Shown here piece after piece: positions 1 to 10,364 of a stretch of 64,000 nucleotides of DNA; the stretch's first letter is position 1, and each line of letters opens with the position of its first letter. Source of the stretch: Armigeres subalbatus (Eukaryota > Arthropoda > Insecta > Diptera > Culicidae); the NCBI RefSeq assembly GCF_024139115.2, contig NC_085139.1, forward strand, positions 5,055,533 to 5,119,532, in the 5' to 3' direction. Under the pieces are notes generated by a model, which saw only the letters and a program-made list of their open reading frames with translations, ran no database searches and had not been told where the DNA came from. Made by a program: the position numbers and the translations under genes.

Positions 1-1271
1 TTTTGGGATTTCAGCTGGCACGAAATGGCCCTGCATGACATTCCGGCGGAGATTGACTTCGTTTACGCAATGAGAGGTGAGTATCTGCTGAAGTAGAATA
101 GAAGGCACTTATGTATAACCCAGAGCTCCTATGTTTTCAGAATTGGAACAAAATAACACCCAGCGGAACTTGCTTTACATTGGACACTCGATGGGAACGA
201 CAATGGCGTTCGTAATGCTGGCCAACAAACCGGAGTATAATGAGAAGATCCAGGCGATGTTCGCTATGGCACCGGTGGCCTTCATGGGTCACGTGAAGAG
301 CCCTATCCGGTTGCTGGCTCCCTTTTCCCACGACATTGAGGTAAGTTTGCGGAAGCGTTGAAGATCGCATCCTCCAGGAAACTCATCTTCTCGCAATTCT
401 CATCCACTTCGACGTCGCTCGACAGATTGCACTAAATCAGTTCCCATCTCTCCATGTTCCCAATTGGGTAGACGGGGTCGCGACTGATATCCTCAAGCGG
501 TTATCGTTGCGTCTATTGGTGAGTTTTGTCTCAGTTCCGTTCGCTACAGCGACGACTTCCGTTAACACAAACCTGTAAATAGAACAATTCTATCAACACG
601 CGCTAATCCATTCCGCTTTAAAGCTGCTTCACCACTCCTCAATTGGGATCAGGAAGAACTTTCGGTTAATGATTGAACATCTTACTGTTTCACGCCTTAA
701 CTTTTATTCCATTCTATTCTCGTAGATGATCCTGAAGTTCTTTGGCGGTAACGAATTCATGCCGCAGAACAAAATCATCCGCTATCTGGCCAAGTATGGC
801 TGTGAGTTGACTGAGGCGGAAAAATACATCTGTGAGAACACCGTTTTCGTCCTGTGCGGGTTCGACAAGGAGCAATACAATGCCACCCTGATGCCGGTGA
901 TTTTTGGTCACACCCCGGCAGGAACGTCCACCAAAACGGTAGTGCACTATGCCCAGGAGATTCACGACGATGGCAATTTCCAGCAGTTTGATTACGGCGA
1001 GTCGGAGAATCAACGGCGCTACGGACAGGCGCAACCTCCAAGCTACAATCTGGGCCAGATCAACACTCCGGTGGCGTTGTTCTACGCCAACAATGACTGG
1101 TTGGCAGGGCCAGTGGATGTGGCCAACCTGTTTAACCGGCTGACGAAGACGTCGATCGGCATGTTCAAGGTGCCGAACGACAACTTCAACCATGTCGATT
1201 TCCTGTGGGGTAACGATGCACCGGAAGTGGTCTACAAACAGCTGCTCATGCTGATGCAGAGGTATAAATAG
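1..1271 (+). CDS. Acid lipase-like alpha/beta hydrolase, 3' part (three exons, 5' end outside the window)
   Basis: Spliced gene with exons at 1-76, 141-340 and 726-1271. Both introns have GT/AG ends (77-140 and 341-725), and the frame runs through them to a TAG stop at 1269-1271. About 273 residues are present; family members are usually near 400, so roughly 130 N-terminal residues, including any signal peptide, lie upstream. The fragment opens with FWDFSWHEMALHDIPAEID, a conserved lipase block. The nucleophile elbow GHSMG has its serine codon at 188-190. The likely acid is the Asp in ANNDWLAGP (1095-1097), and the catalytic His is in NFNHVDFLWG (1191-1193). The whole triad is therefore intact. 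The family (lysosomal, gastric and insect Lip/magro-type lipases) hydrolyses triacylglycerol and sterol esters, usually as a secreted or lysosomal enzyme. I see no frameshift. The exact paralogue cannot be named from this part. Confidence 0.93.
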
Positions 1272-1931
1272 AGTAGGGTAGCTTAGCTTTTAGGGAGATT
1301 TTAGAATAGAAAATGTGGCATTTCAACACCCAACATGACAAAATCGATGCTTTAATATGTTGTTACACTTTTAGGCCGTAGTATACGTAGTTGATGTCTA
1401 GATGACATTAATTTTTACACACACTTTATGTATAAATCAGTTTATAGATTGTGGAGCATACTTATTGAATCCGAAAGTCCTGGACAGATGATAATGCCAC
1501 AATGTTTAGTTGTAGAGTTGAGATGCACAAACATCTGTCTAAAAATGCTGAATCAACATTGACTTCGCTAAGCTTGAGAGCAAAACGATAACCCGTTCTG
1601 ATGTGGTGAAATCGCCGAATATGATTACTTAAATTGATATCTTTTTGGTCGTTTTAACGGTTATAATAACAAAATGTATAGCAGAAAAATCTTACTGTGG
1701 CATCAAATCGATAACTGTTCCTGCTATCGTTGAGAGCAAATGGAAAACTAAATTTGATATTGGTTTCCGATAGCAAAATAAGTACACAGTTTGATGTCAT
1801 ATCATACAATTAAGAAATCTACAGCAAAATGAGATCAAAATATGTATTCAATCATGATGATTTATATTTGAACACAAATTATGATTTCAATTTGATGTCA
1901 AAATCAAAATATGTTTTCAATGGTTGTAGGT
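1272..1931. other. AT-rich intergenic sequence after the lipase gene
   Basis: No gene, RNA or clear repeat is visible. There is no canonical AATAAA close to the lipase stop, so the 3' UTR end cannot be placed. Short AT-rich motifs recur near 1755-1920 without a fixed period. Confidence 0.5.
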
Positions 1932-2068
1932 CATTTGGCCTAAAGTCGTTTGGCCTAATGACGTTTGGCATAAGGTCGTTTGGCCTAATGGTCATTTGGC
2001 CTAAAGTCGTTTGGCCTAATGGTTGTTTGGCCTAATGGTTGTTTGGCCTAATGGTCGTTTGGCATAAT
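1932..2068 (+). repeat. Left terminal inverted repeat made of ~15-bp tandem motif
   Basis: About nine copies of TTTGGCCTAATGGTCG, with variants carrying AAAG or CATAAGG in place of AATGG. The order of variants (AAAG, AATG, CATAAGG, and CATAAT last) mirrors the right end at 4978-5117. Confidence 0.85.
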
Positions 2069-2215
2069 TTGAAAAACGTAAATTATTCTTTGTAGTAAAA
2101 TATGTGAAAATGTTAATATTTTATTTAATGCTACATTTGGAAATCAACATTACTATTATTGGTGTATAACAACATCATCCGATAATCATCGTCAGTCACA
2201 TACGATATGTACACT

Positions 2216-2935
2216 CCCGGCCAAAAGTTTAGGTTCACCCTAAAAAAATATAGGCAAAAGTTTTTGGTCGTATTTTCGCCGTCTTACATTCGATTTCGGG
2301 TATTGTTAGCTCGATACAAAGAATTTGAGTAGATCTTGCACCGTAGGTATTTGAAACTAATAATTTCCAATTTTTTATGTGCTAAAATATTACATTAAGA
2401 TACTCATTTGTCTTATTATTATGTTGTAAAAATATGTTGATTTTCATCTAAATTGAGCCCACAAAATTTCGAAATGAAAAGTGAGATGGAACCCAATTTT
2501 ATTCATCTTTGAGGGACGTTGATAATTTTTAGGCGGAAAAAATTGTTTTATTTTTAAAAATCAAAATGTTTACTCAAGTGCATAGTATGCATCGGCCAAA
2601 AGTTTGGGTTCACTTATTTAGCCGCTCACAATTTTAGCCGAATATTGTCTGAAGTACACTGCCGTGAATCGCATATTTTTCCCATATGAATAGGAAACCC
2701 AGCAAAGATGGGAAAGATATGCGATTCACGGCAGTACAGTTCTTGATGTTTTTTTGGAAACTCACTTTCTTCAATGTATATTTTTCCTAAAATTATACTA
2801 AAAAAAATGATTAAAATTGGGTTTCATTTCACTTTTCATTTCGAAATAAAATTCTGTGGGCTCAATTTTTGAGAAAAATCAACATATTTTTACAACATAA
2901 ATATTAGAAAAATCAGTATATTAATGTAAAAAAAG
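2216..2935. mobile_element. Tc1-like-ended inverted-repeat element nested in the foldback transposon
   Basis: The left end begins CCGGCCAAAAGTTTAGG, which resembles terminal sequences of Tc1/mariner elements. A second copy of the motif lies at about 2591. Arms at 2388-2505 and 2815-2929 are reverse complements with some mismatches, so the interior folds on itself. A further small palindromic MITE sits in the loop. No transposase was seen, so it is non-autonomous. Boundaries are approximate. Confidence 0.55.
2653..2738. mobile_element. Small palindromic MITE (86 bp)
   Basis: Arms of about 27 bp begin TGCCGTGAATCGCATAT, are near-perfect reverse complements, and surround a ~22-nt loop. TA dinucleotides sit at the outer edges. 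It is inserted in the loop of the larger inverted-repeat element. Confidence 0.65.
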
Positions 2936-2999
2936 GTCACAGTGTGTCTAGCGTCACAAAAAGTGAAGAAATGTTAAAGTATCATAAGAAAACAAAAAC

Positions 3000-3051
3000 C
3001 ATTCGATTTTGGCAACATAAATGTTCCAAACGTGATGCCAAAATCGAATGG
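3000..3051. repeat. Short inverted repeat
   Basis: A 16-bp arm CCATTCGATTTTGGCA and its exact reverse complement are separated by about 20 nt. This looks like a miniature palindromic element. Confidence 0.6.
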
Positions 3052-3158
3052 GGTCCGAGTTTTGACATTGGATAGGTTACATACAATCTTTACAATATGG
3101 TTCACACTTAAAATAAATCGCCGACCGCGGTAAAATTTTACCGAAATCTCAACCGCTG

Positions 3159-3255
3159 AACTGTTCGGTAAATTATTTTACTGATTTTAGGTGATTTTGA
3201 CAGTTGAGCAATGGAAAAAATTACAAAAAATCTGTAAATTAATTTACCGAACAGT
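3159..3255. repeat. Short inverted repeat
   Basis: Arms beginning ACTGTTCGGTAAATTA and ending with its reverse complement (near 3235-3255) flank about 45 nt. It is an imperfect small foldback unit. Confidence 0.5.
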
Positions 3256-3409
3256 TGATGCCAAACCACGGGCAAGAGTTGCAGTACAAAAAGGCGTAGA
3301 GATAATTGGAATCAATCATTGAACTAAATTAAAACAAAATTAATTTGATTTCATTAAATTTTTCTTGTATTGAGTTTTCAAAGCGCAGAGTATAATATAT
3401 AAAATAAAA

Positions 3410-3780
3410 GTGGGTGGTAATCCACTTGCGACAAAAATACTACTCGACTACGATAGAAGATTTAAACGATACCGATGCTCCGGTTGTTGAAACGCTTGCG
3501 TCCGCCACTGTGGTTGATGACTTTTCGCTTCAATCATTGATTTATTCAGCAATCCACGTTCAAAACAGTTTATTGGAAAAATAAAATGTGAGCATTGTAA
3601 ACATGAGCTTGTTCAGACTTCAGAACATATTGAGGCCAACAAAGCTGATCTTTTAATTTGCAAGATCTCGAAGACGGAGTTAAAAATACTTATTAACGAT
3701 TAACCGAAATACGAACTTCAACGTCGGGAAACATTATGCGCAGCTTGGATATCACATCGTTATGAACATCTACAACACCC
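3410..3780 (+). pseudogene. Decayed transposase-like reading frame inside the foldback element
   Basis: Two overlapping frames read as protein-like segments: IEDLNDTDAPVVETL followed by DFSLQSLIYSAIHVQNSL (about 3445-3573), then after a frame change IKCEHCKHELVQTSEHIEAN and further text ending in a stop near 3702. A hydrophobic block followed by a CxxC pair and a downstream acidic stretch resembles the C-terminal part of P/THAP-type and related transposases. At least one frameshift and one stop interrupt it. I can support only 'transposase-like'; the family is a guess from the position between mirrored termini. Confidence 0.35.
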
Positions 3781-4621
3781 ACCAACATGTTTTCTTAACA
3801 AGTTAGCTTAACACATTTTAGCACAGGAAGCCATTAATAATCATCGAAGTATTTTGATGAACTTAGCCATTGATTTTAACCTGAAATATTGGCTTGAACA
3901 ATATGCCTAAAATTTCGAAGGCATAAACAATTCATCCGTAATAAAACTCATAAAACTGATTCTTTTCCGCGCCGAATAAAGCCCCAAACACAATGTTAGC
4001 GGAACGGAAAGGACAAATTTGACAGAAAATATATGGGCTAACTGTTGTCACACGTTGTTCTATTTCAATAAAAATATAATGACTTAAATTAGACAAATAT
4101 AACCATTTCTACTAATGTCAAAATTTGCTATTTAAAGTGAAGAACTGAACTCATTTCAAAATTCACTAAAATAAAGAACAAAAAATTTTGCTATTCGCTT
4201 TTATCACACCCATCTGAAATCAAATGAACAAAAACTATCTCAACAACAACACAGTAACCATCGAACTGTCAAATTGTAACTAAAAGTTAATCGAATCGGT
4301 GGAATGGTTCACAGCCTAAGTACTCCTATAATTGTTTCGATTATTCCAGCGCCAAATCAGGTTGTGATGATATCTATATAATTCATCACCCAGGTCCGTA
4401 GAGCTTGTGTATATACGAGCCTATATCAAAATAACTAATGTGTAATATAATTGTGTGATAAATGAATAAAAAATATATATAATTAAAATTTGGGTTTATT
4501 TTTAACTTTTTACGCCGTATTCAGGAAATGCTCACGAAATAATCGAGTTTGACAGAACCACCTGAACCAATTTTTCGGGGTACACTGACAATGTACTGGA
4601 GCTGTCAAGTTGCTCACGGGT

Positions 4622-4758
4622 TGGTTGACACCTTCTTTAAAGCATGAGCTGTTCTTTCTAGTTTTACTGCATGTTGCTTTGGTATTGCATATGACAAGCA
4701 TTTTCCAAAAATGTTGATGCCTTCTTTGAAGCATGATCAGTTCTTTCAAGTTATACTG
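4622..4758. repeat. Imperfect ~47-bp direct duplication
   Basis: The segment at 4622-4668 (containing CACCTTCTTTAAAGCATGAG) recurs at 4710-4758 with about 85-90% identity, 88 bp apart. It is noncoding. Confidence 0.6.
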
Positions 4759-4977
4759 TTTTCATATGTCGACATTGCCAAAATATATCTGATTCATTGT
4801 TTTTTATACCTTCCTTTTTATAAATTCCTGGTTTTATTGTATTATAAAAGTGATTTGCAATATTTTAACGTTAGTTTGTATTACGCTTTTTGATCACATT
4901 CACATGGCTTTATTTTGCACCTACAAAAAGAATTTCATATAACAATATATTTCAACCGTTTACGCCTATGTGTACCT

Positions 4978-5117
4978 ATTATGCCAAACGACCATTAGGC
5001 CAAATGACCATTAGGCCAATCGACCATTAGGCCAAACGACCATTAGGCCAAATGACTTTAGGCCAAACGACCTTATGCCAAACGGCATTAGGCCAAACGA
5101 CTTTAGGCCAAACGTGG
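4978..5117 (-). repeat. Right terminal inverted repeat made of ~15-bp tandem motif
   Basis: About nine copies of the reverse-complement motif CGACCATTAGGCCAAA. Variant order matches the left end read outward to inward, so the two are an inverted pair rather than independent microsatellites. Confidence 0.85.
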
Positions 5118-5254
5118 CACAATCGTTTTCTATATGCTCTCAATATGTTTTCAGACTTTGCTGGGGTAACGCTTTCAGGCCCACGGGGTCAAATATGATG
5201 GATAAAAGTGAACACTGTCTTTAACCAAGTTGATTGGAATTAACTCCACTATCA

Positions 5255-5489
5255 GGGGCCCTCCTTAGCCGTATGGTAAGACGCGCGGCTACAAAGCAAG
5301 ACCATGCTGAGGGTGGCTGGGTTCGATTTCCGGTGTTGGTCTAGGCCATTTTCGGATTGGAAATTGTCTCGACTTACCTGGGCATAAAAGTATCAACGTG
5401 CTAGCCTCATGATATACGAATGCAAAAATGGTAACCTGGCTTAGAACCTCGCAGTTAATAACTGTGGAAGTGCTTAATGAACACCAGCT
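5255..5489 (+). mobile_element. tRNA-derived SINE, Feilai-like, 5' two thirds
   Basis: Starts GGGGCCCTCCTTAGCCG. It has an RNA polymerase III A box (TAGCCGTATGGTAAG) and a B box (GGGTTCGATTTCC), then the body through the 'gttaataactgtggaagtg' block. It ends abruptly near 5489 without the usual (GAA)n tail. Further copies at 46045-46337 and 60694-60956 are more complete. Confidence 0.85.
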
Positions 5490-6059
5490 ATGGAAAAACT
5501 CACTCACTCACACGAATCACGCAGATTTAAAATCCCTATCCATCAGCGAACACACGATTGCAAAATGAATGCTACTCAACCCAACAGCGAACCAACAAAC
5601 AATTCATACCTACTGAGTGTCTCCCCAGCATAAATAAGTGAAACCAAAGATAGTGCGAAAAGAAATCGAGACTTGAGGATAAACCGATGTGTAGTGAGTG
5701 CAGCAGAAAATACTGAGTTGGACTCAAAAGATTGATTCAATTTAGACTCAATGATTCGTTTTGCGGGCTGAATCTTTCTGCCGAGTCCTCACTCACCACT
5801 CAATTGCGATTTCATTCGTTTACGAACCGAATGTAAACAAATACTCGACTATGCATCATTTGCTATCTGTGGGAAAGATTCGGTGATGAATTTTGTCTGT
5901 TTGTTTTTGGCATGATTCGTTACTAACTGAAGCCAAACGGTAGACAATCGAATTTGAAAATTTTGGAAGGGCTCGTGTACAGTTGCCTAATTTGCGATTG
6001 TGTGTAGATGTGAGTGAAAGATTAGCGCTAAATGACCCGATTTTTCCCATACCTGATGA
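5490..6059. other. Sequence between the two SINE pieces
   Basis: No gene or recognised element. It may be an insertion that split one SINE: the 5' piece ends after ATGAACA and the 3' piece begins with ATGAACA. Confidence 0.35.
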
Positions 6060-6125
6060 ACAATAAGTTGCGAGGCGGCTCTGTCCCAGTGTGGGGATGT
6101 AATGCCAATAAGAAGAAGAAGAAGA
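6060..6125 (+). mobile_element. Feilai-like SINE, 3' end with (GAA)n tail
   Basis: Contains GAGGCGGCTCTGTCCCAGTG and GGGGATGTAATGCCAATAAG followed by repeated GAA, which is the SINE 3' terminus in the two other copies. Confidence 0.85.
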
Positions 6126-6182
6126 ATCAGGGAAAAATAATGCATAAACTTTGCAGCCTCCCGCGGAATGGTAATCCGAAGC

Positions 6183-6390
6183 ACTTTCTTCCCCCGCAAG
6201 AATATCCAAAAGGTCACATGGAAATCACCTAATCATGTAACGGAAAACCAAATCGACCACGTTCTAATCGACGGTAAATTCTTCTCCGACATCACGAACG
6301 ACCGCACTTAGCGCAGTGCGAATATTGAATCTGACCACTACCTCGTTGAGTATGCCTGCACTCAAAACCCTCGACGTTGTTCAACACGCG
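6183..6390 (+). pseudogene. LINE endonuclease fragment
   Basis: Translates to a piece of the AP-endonuclease domain of a non-LTR retrotransposon, including ENQIDHVLIDGKFFSDI and ANIESDHYLVEY. The His/Asp 'SDH' motif of the endonuclease is present. One stop (TAG) interrupts it. It is truncated at both ends; the closest type is the RTE/R1-like group. Confidence 0.75.
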
Positions 6391-6480
6391 TCGTAGTCGT
6401 TCGCCGTGGTTGCGTAATGGCGGATGTATAACAGTTTCAATAATTTTTTTTGATAAAGTTCTGAAGATTTTTGATTCTTA

Positions 6481-6535
6481 AACTTTGTCTTCGAATCCTG
6501 CTTGGCTGGGGTAAGCAGGATTCGAAGACAAAGTT
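6481..6535. repeat. Perfect 23-bp inverted repeat with 9-nt loop
   Basis: 6481-6503 and 6513-6535 are exact reverse complements (arm begins AACTTTGTCTTCGAATCC). It would form a strong hairpin. It lies just upstream of the LINE fragment. Confidence 0.9.
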
Positions 6536-6659
6536 CAATATAGTGTATTAAATAAGGGCAAAAGGGGACAAAAGATCAAAAGGACAATGCATCGAATAAA
6601 CTAGAGAGACTCCGAGCATCCTCAAGGAGCGTAGACTGGTTTAGATCCTACGTTCAGTC

Positions 6660-7600
6660 AGCGTAAAAATAGGTTGTTCGGAATCCCAAGTGTTTGCCAA
6701 TAATTCTGGAGCACCACAAGTCAGCAATCTTGGGCCACTTCTATTTTCCATTTTCATAAATGACGCCTCCCTGTTGCTGCCACCTGGATGCCGCAGAAGA
6801 CACAAAAATAGTCAAAATAGTAAAATATTACTTTGACTGCTACTATTAACAAAACATGGTAAACATCGTTGCTAAGTGGTGCACAAGAAACTTGCTAATA
6901 CTAAGTATCGAAAAATGCAACATTATCTCGTTTCATCGAAAAAATCAGCCATTCACATTCGACTACGTCCTCAACGAACAGACTCTTCTTCGGGTTCAGC
7001 AAGTTAAGGACCTTGTATTATCCTGAACAGTGCCCTCACATTCCGTTTCCAGTATAACGATATCGTGACCAGATCTAATCGTCATCTTGGCTTTATGTTC
7101 ACAATCGCTGATGAGTCCAGGGATCCGATATGCCTCAGGTCTCTCTATTGCTCCATTGTGAGATCTTTATTAGAATCGAATGCTGTTGTGTGGCGTTCTA
7201 TTCAAGCCAATTGGATTGTTCGAATAGAAGCCGTTCACAAACAAATGTGTTTGGTGTGCACAACGCTTCATTGGTTGGCGTGACCAATAGAATTTGCCAC
7301 CGTACGAGGAACGCTGTCGTCTTTTGAGAATCGTGAGAAGAAGATTCTCCCAAGCAACGTTTGCAGGAAAATTGCTCACAGGTAACATACATTGTCCAGC
7401 ATTGCTGGCCCAAATTCAAATAAACGCACCAGAAAGACCGCTTCGTCATCGTAACTTTCTTTTTTTGAAGTCGTGGGGCAGCAATTATGCTTTAAACGAG
7501 CCCGTCCGTGCAATCTGCCATCAATTAAATCAATACTTTTCATACTTTGACTACAATGTTTCTGCTGACGTGTTTCGACAACGACTACTATAAGCTTTCC
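6660..7600 (+). pseudogene. CR1/Jockey-like LINE, reverse transcriptase C-terminal part, decayed
   Basis: The text runs through SNLGPLLFSIFINDASL, LLPPGCR, KCNIISFHRKNQPF, NRHLGFMFTIADESRDP and PPYEERCRLL to a C-terminal block ending VSADVFRQRLL. It collinearly matches the more complete copy at 8522-13492 (for example SNLGPLLFSIFVNELA and KCNVITFHRKLNP there). The catalytic YADD segment is destroyed and there are several frameshifts. The 3' end is followed directly by minisatellite block 1. Confidence 0.85.
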
Positions 7601-7779
7601 GTACCGCCGGACGTTATCAAATGGATTTAGAATAGAAAAAGTCATATTCATTGAGACAACCATTGTTAGATAATAAACAAACAAGTTTTAAAAATCTTCA
7701 ATGTATTCTACCTGAACGAAACGAAATGTTGAATAATATGTTTAGAATATGTTTCTGTACTAAAATCTAGAATATAAAG

Positions 7780-8521
7780 GTTCGAAAGCCTTTATATAAG
7801 AAATATGAAAGCCTTTTTCTGACTAGCTTCGTTGCAAATGGCTTTGAAGCCTACTTCTAAGTGTCTCAGGAGCCTCCTTCTATGCAAAAGGGGGTTTATT
7901 ACCTTTCAAGAGGCTCGGAAGCCTCCTTTCAAGAGGCTCGGAAGCCTCCTTTCAAGAGGCTCGGAAGCCTCCTTTCAAGAGGCTCGGAAGCCTCCTTTCA
8001 AGAGGCTCGGAAGCCTCCTTTCAAGAGGCCTCCAAGCCTCATTTCAAGAGGCTCAGAAGCCTCCTTTCAAGAGGCTCAGAAGCCTCCTTTCAAGAGGCTC
8101 AGAAGCCTCCTTTCAAGAGGCTCAAAGCCTCCTTTCAAGAGGCTCAGAGCCTCCTTTCAAGAGGCTCGGAAGCCTCCTTTCAAGAGGCTCAGAATCCTCC
8201 TTTCATGAGGCTCAGAAGCCTCCTTTCAAGAGGCTCAGAAGCCTCATTTCAAGAGGCTCAGAAGCCTCCTTTCAAGAGACTCAGAAGCCTCCTTCAAGAG
8301 GCTCCAGAAGCCTCATTTCAAGAGGCTCAAGCCTCCTTTCAAGAGGCTCAGAAGCCTCCTTTCAAGAGGCTCAGAAGCCTCCCTTTCAAGAGGCTCGAAG
8401 CCTCCTTTCAAGAGGCTCGGAAGCCTCCTTTCAAGAGGCTCGAAGCCTCCTTTCAAGAGGCTCAAGCCTTCTTTCAAGAGGCTCAAGCCTCCTTTCAAGA
8501 GGCTCGGAAGCCTCCTTTCAA
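7780..8521 (+). repeat. Hairpin minisatellite, block 1 (~27 core units)
   Basis: The core (about 7895-8521) is a tandem array of a 20-23-bp unit, AGCCTCCTTTCAAGAGGCT plus a 1-4-nt linker. Each unit holds AGCCTC and its reverse complement GAGGCT around CTTTCAA. Units at both edges use the linker CGGA; inner units use CAGA or shorter versions. The left edge (7780-7895) holds degenerate units such as GAAGCCTACTTCTAAG. All forward frames are open because the unit lacks stops, so long ORFs here are not evidence of coding. Confidence 0.97.
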
Positions 8522-9320
8522 GATACTGCACCCGCCCTCAATCGAGTGACCACTTTCCAGAAAGATCCCGCTTCCTTCGACGCTACCGTTTCCGGAGCTC
8601 CTGCTGCTCAGATTCGCCTTTCTTCACTCTCCGACGAAAGATGCACGATCTCGGAGGACAATCCATCCCTACCCGACTCAGGACACCAGCTCAACCGACT
8701 GACTGGTCCAGGTAAAGCTAAGATTAGTATATGTCCGCCCGAAGCAAACGAAGATACTGCACCCGCCCTCAATCGAGTGACCACTTTCCAGAAGGATCCC
8801 GCTTTCTTTGACGCTACCGTTTCCGGAGCTCCTGCTGCTGAGTTTCGCCTTTTTCCGCTTTCCGACGAAAGGTGCATGATTTTGCCGGACAATCCATCTC
8901 TGCCCGACTCAGGACACCGGCTCAACCGACTGACTGGTCCAGGTAAAGCTAAGATTAGTATATGTCCGCCCGAAGCAAACGAAGATACTGCACCCGCCCT
9001 CAATCGAGTGACCACTTTCCAGAAAGATCCCGCTTCCTTCGAAGCTACCGTTTCCGGAGCTCCTGCTGCTCAGTTTCGCCTTTCTTCACTCTCCGACGAA
9101 AGATGCACGATCTCGGAGGACAATCCATCCCTACCCGACTCAGGACACCAGCTCAACCGAATGACTGGTCCAGGTATAGCTAAGATCAGTATATGTCCGC
9201 CCGAAGCAAACGAAGATACTGCACCCGCCCTCAATGGAGTGACCCCATTTCAGATTGAAACCGAAAACCCAGACGCTATTATTTCCGGAGCTCCCATTGC
9301 CCAGTCTCGTCTACCTCATG
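8522..9320 (+). repeat. 231-bp (77-codon) tandem repeat at the 5' end of the LINE
   Basis: GATACTGCACCCGCCCTCAA recurs at 8522, 8753, 8984 and 9215, an exact 231-bp spacing. There are three full units plus a diverged fourth that leads into the endonuclease. Each encodes a 77-residue module starting DTAPALNRVTTFQKDP, rich in Ser/Pro, with no recognised domain. The frame is kept across all units. Confidence 0.95.
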
Positions 9321-9698
9321 AGAATCAGATCAACAACATCCAGTCTAATAGCAGCAATAATCTTCTGGTTTATTATCAGAACGTCAGAGGCTTACGCACA
9401 AAGATTGATAGATTCCTATTAGCCGTGTCTGATTCACATTACGACGTCATCGTGTTGACAGAAACATGGTTAGATGATAAGATCTATTCAGTTCCTATTC
9501 GGCGAATCTTATTCCGTCTTTAGAAACGACCGCAACAGGAAGAACAGCACCAAATCTCGAGGCGGTGGAGTACTAATTGCTGTATCTTCTAAACTAAACT
9601 GTTCCGTCGATCGTGCTCCCGTCGATGACACTCTTGAACAACTGTGGGTTCTGCTAAAATTACCAGATAGAAATCTTAGCATCGGCGTTATATATCTA

Positions 9699-10364
9699 CC
9701 GTGGGGCATCAAAATCCGTACACTTAAGCACCTTCGTATATGAAAAAGTCATTAGAAAATAGGAATCGAATGTAAATAACACGTTTGTCATTCACACAGG
9801 CGCATGAAGGCTTCTAATTTTGAAGTGTTTCACATTTACTCATTAAAACTACGAAAAACATGATAAAATAATCAATTAAATCAACTACTCCTGACTCGAA
9901 ATCTGTCCACTGTGGACGGATTTTGAATCAAAGGATCAAAATCCGTACAGCTATTTCTTAACTAAATATCTAAATTTGTAACAACCTGATTGACTAAACT
10001 ACCACTGTAAATAGTTCGATATGCACCTTGAGAAGCGGTTCCGTCGATTTGTATTCCGCTTATCTTATGTAATGATTTGCAATTAGCAATTAAAACACAG
10101 TTACTTTTGGTGCAATTATGCTCTACCCGAAAACAAGATGGCGGCACAAACTCCGCGTTTGGTGGGTGGAGATTTGTTTTTGCTTTTTATGGTTTTAATT
10201 TCAACGCCTTCTTTCCAATTATATGCCCTAAAAGCTTACTGTCAAGTATCTGAACAGAATAAGATTAATTATTCCTACATTAATTACCTTTAACCTCTCT
10301 TAATTTATTGATATCTCATGAGGTGGACGGATTTCGGTACTGTACGGATTTCGGTCCCGCACGG
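9699..10364. mobile_element. 666-bp TA-flanked MITE in the LINE endonuclease
   Basis: Inverted ends CCGTGGGGCATCAAAATCCG and CCGTGCGGGACCGAAATCCG (read inward) are flanked by TA at 9697-9698 and 10365-10366. Removing the element plus one TA rejoins the endonuclease frame exactly (VIYLP to PDR), which proves the boundaries. The motif GTGGACGGATTT recurs internally. There is no transposase, so it is non-autonomous, of the Tc1/mariner type by TSD. Confidence 0.93.

Larger units (their letters stand above)
1932..5117. mobile_element. Foldback-type DNA transposon remnant (~3.2 kb) with tandem-repeat inverted termini
   Basis: The two ends are long inverted repeats (1932-2068 and 4978-5117), each built from the same ~15-bp motif in mirrored order. 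Each ends internally with the variant TTTGGCATAAT. Such termini are typical of Foldback and of P-superfamily Galileo elements. The interior contains a decayed transposase-like reading frame (3410-3780) and younger nested inverted repeats (2216-2935, 3000-3051, 3159-3255). No target duplication could be read because the outer edges have decayed. Calling this one element rests on the mirrored ends; the superfamily is inference. Confidence 0.7.

Noticed and set aside
7895..8521. CRISPR array
   Set aside because: Short palindromic repeats occur, but there are no unique spacers of constant length, and the DNA is clearly eukaryotic.
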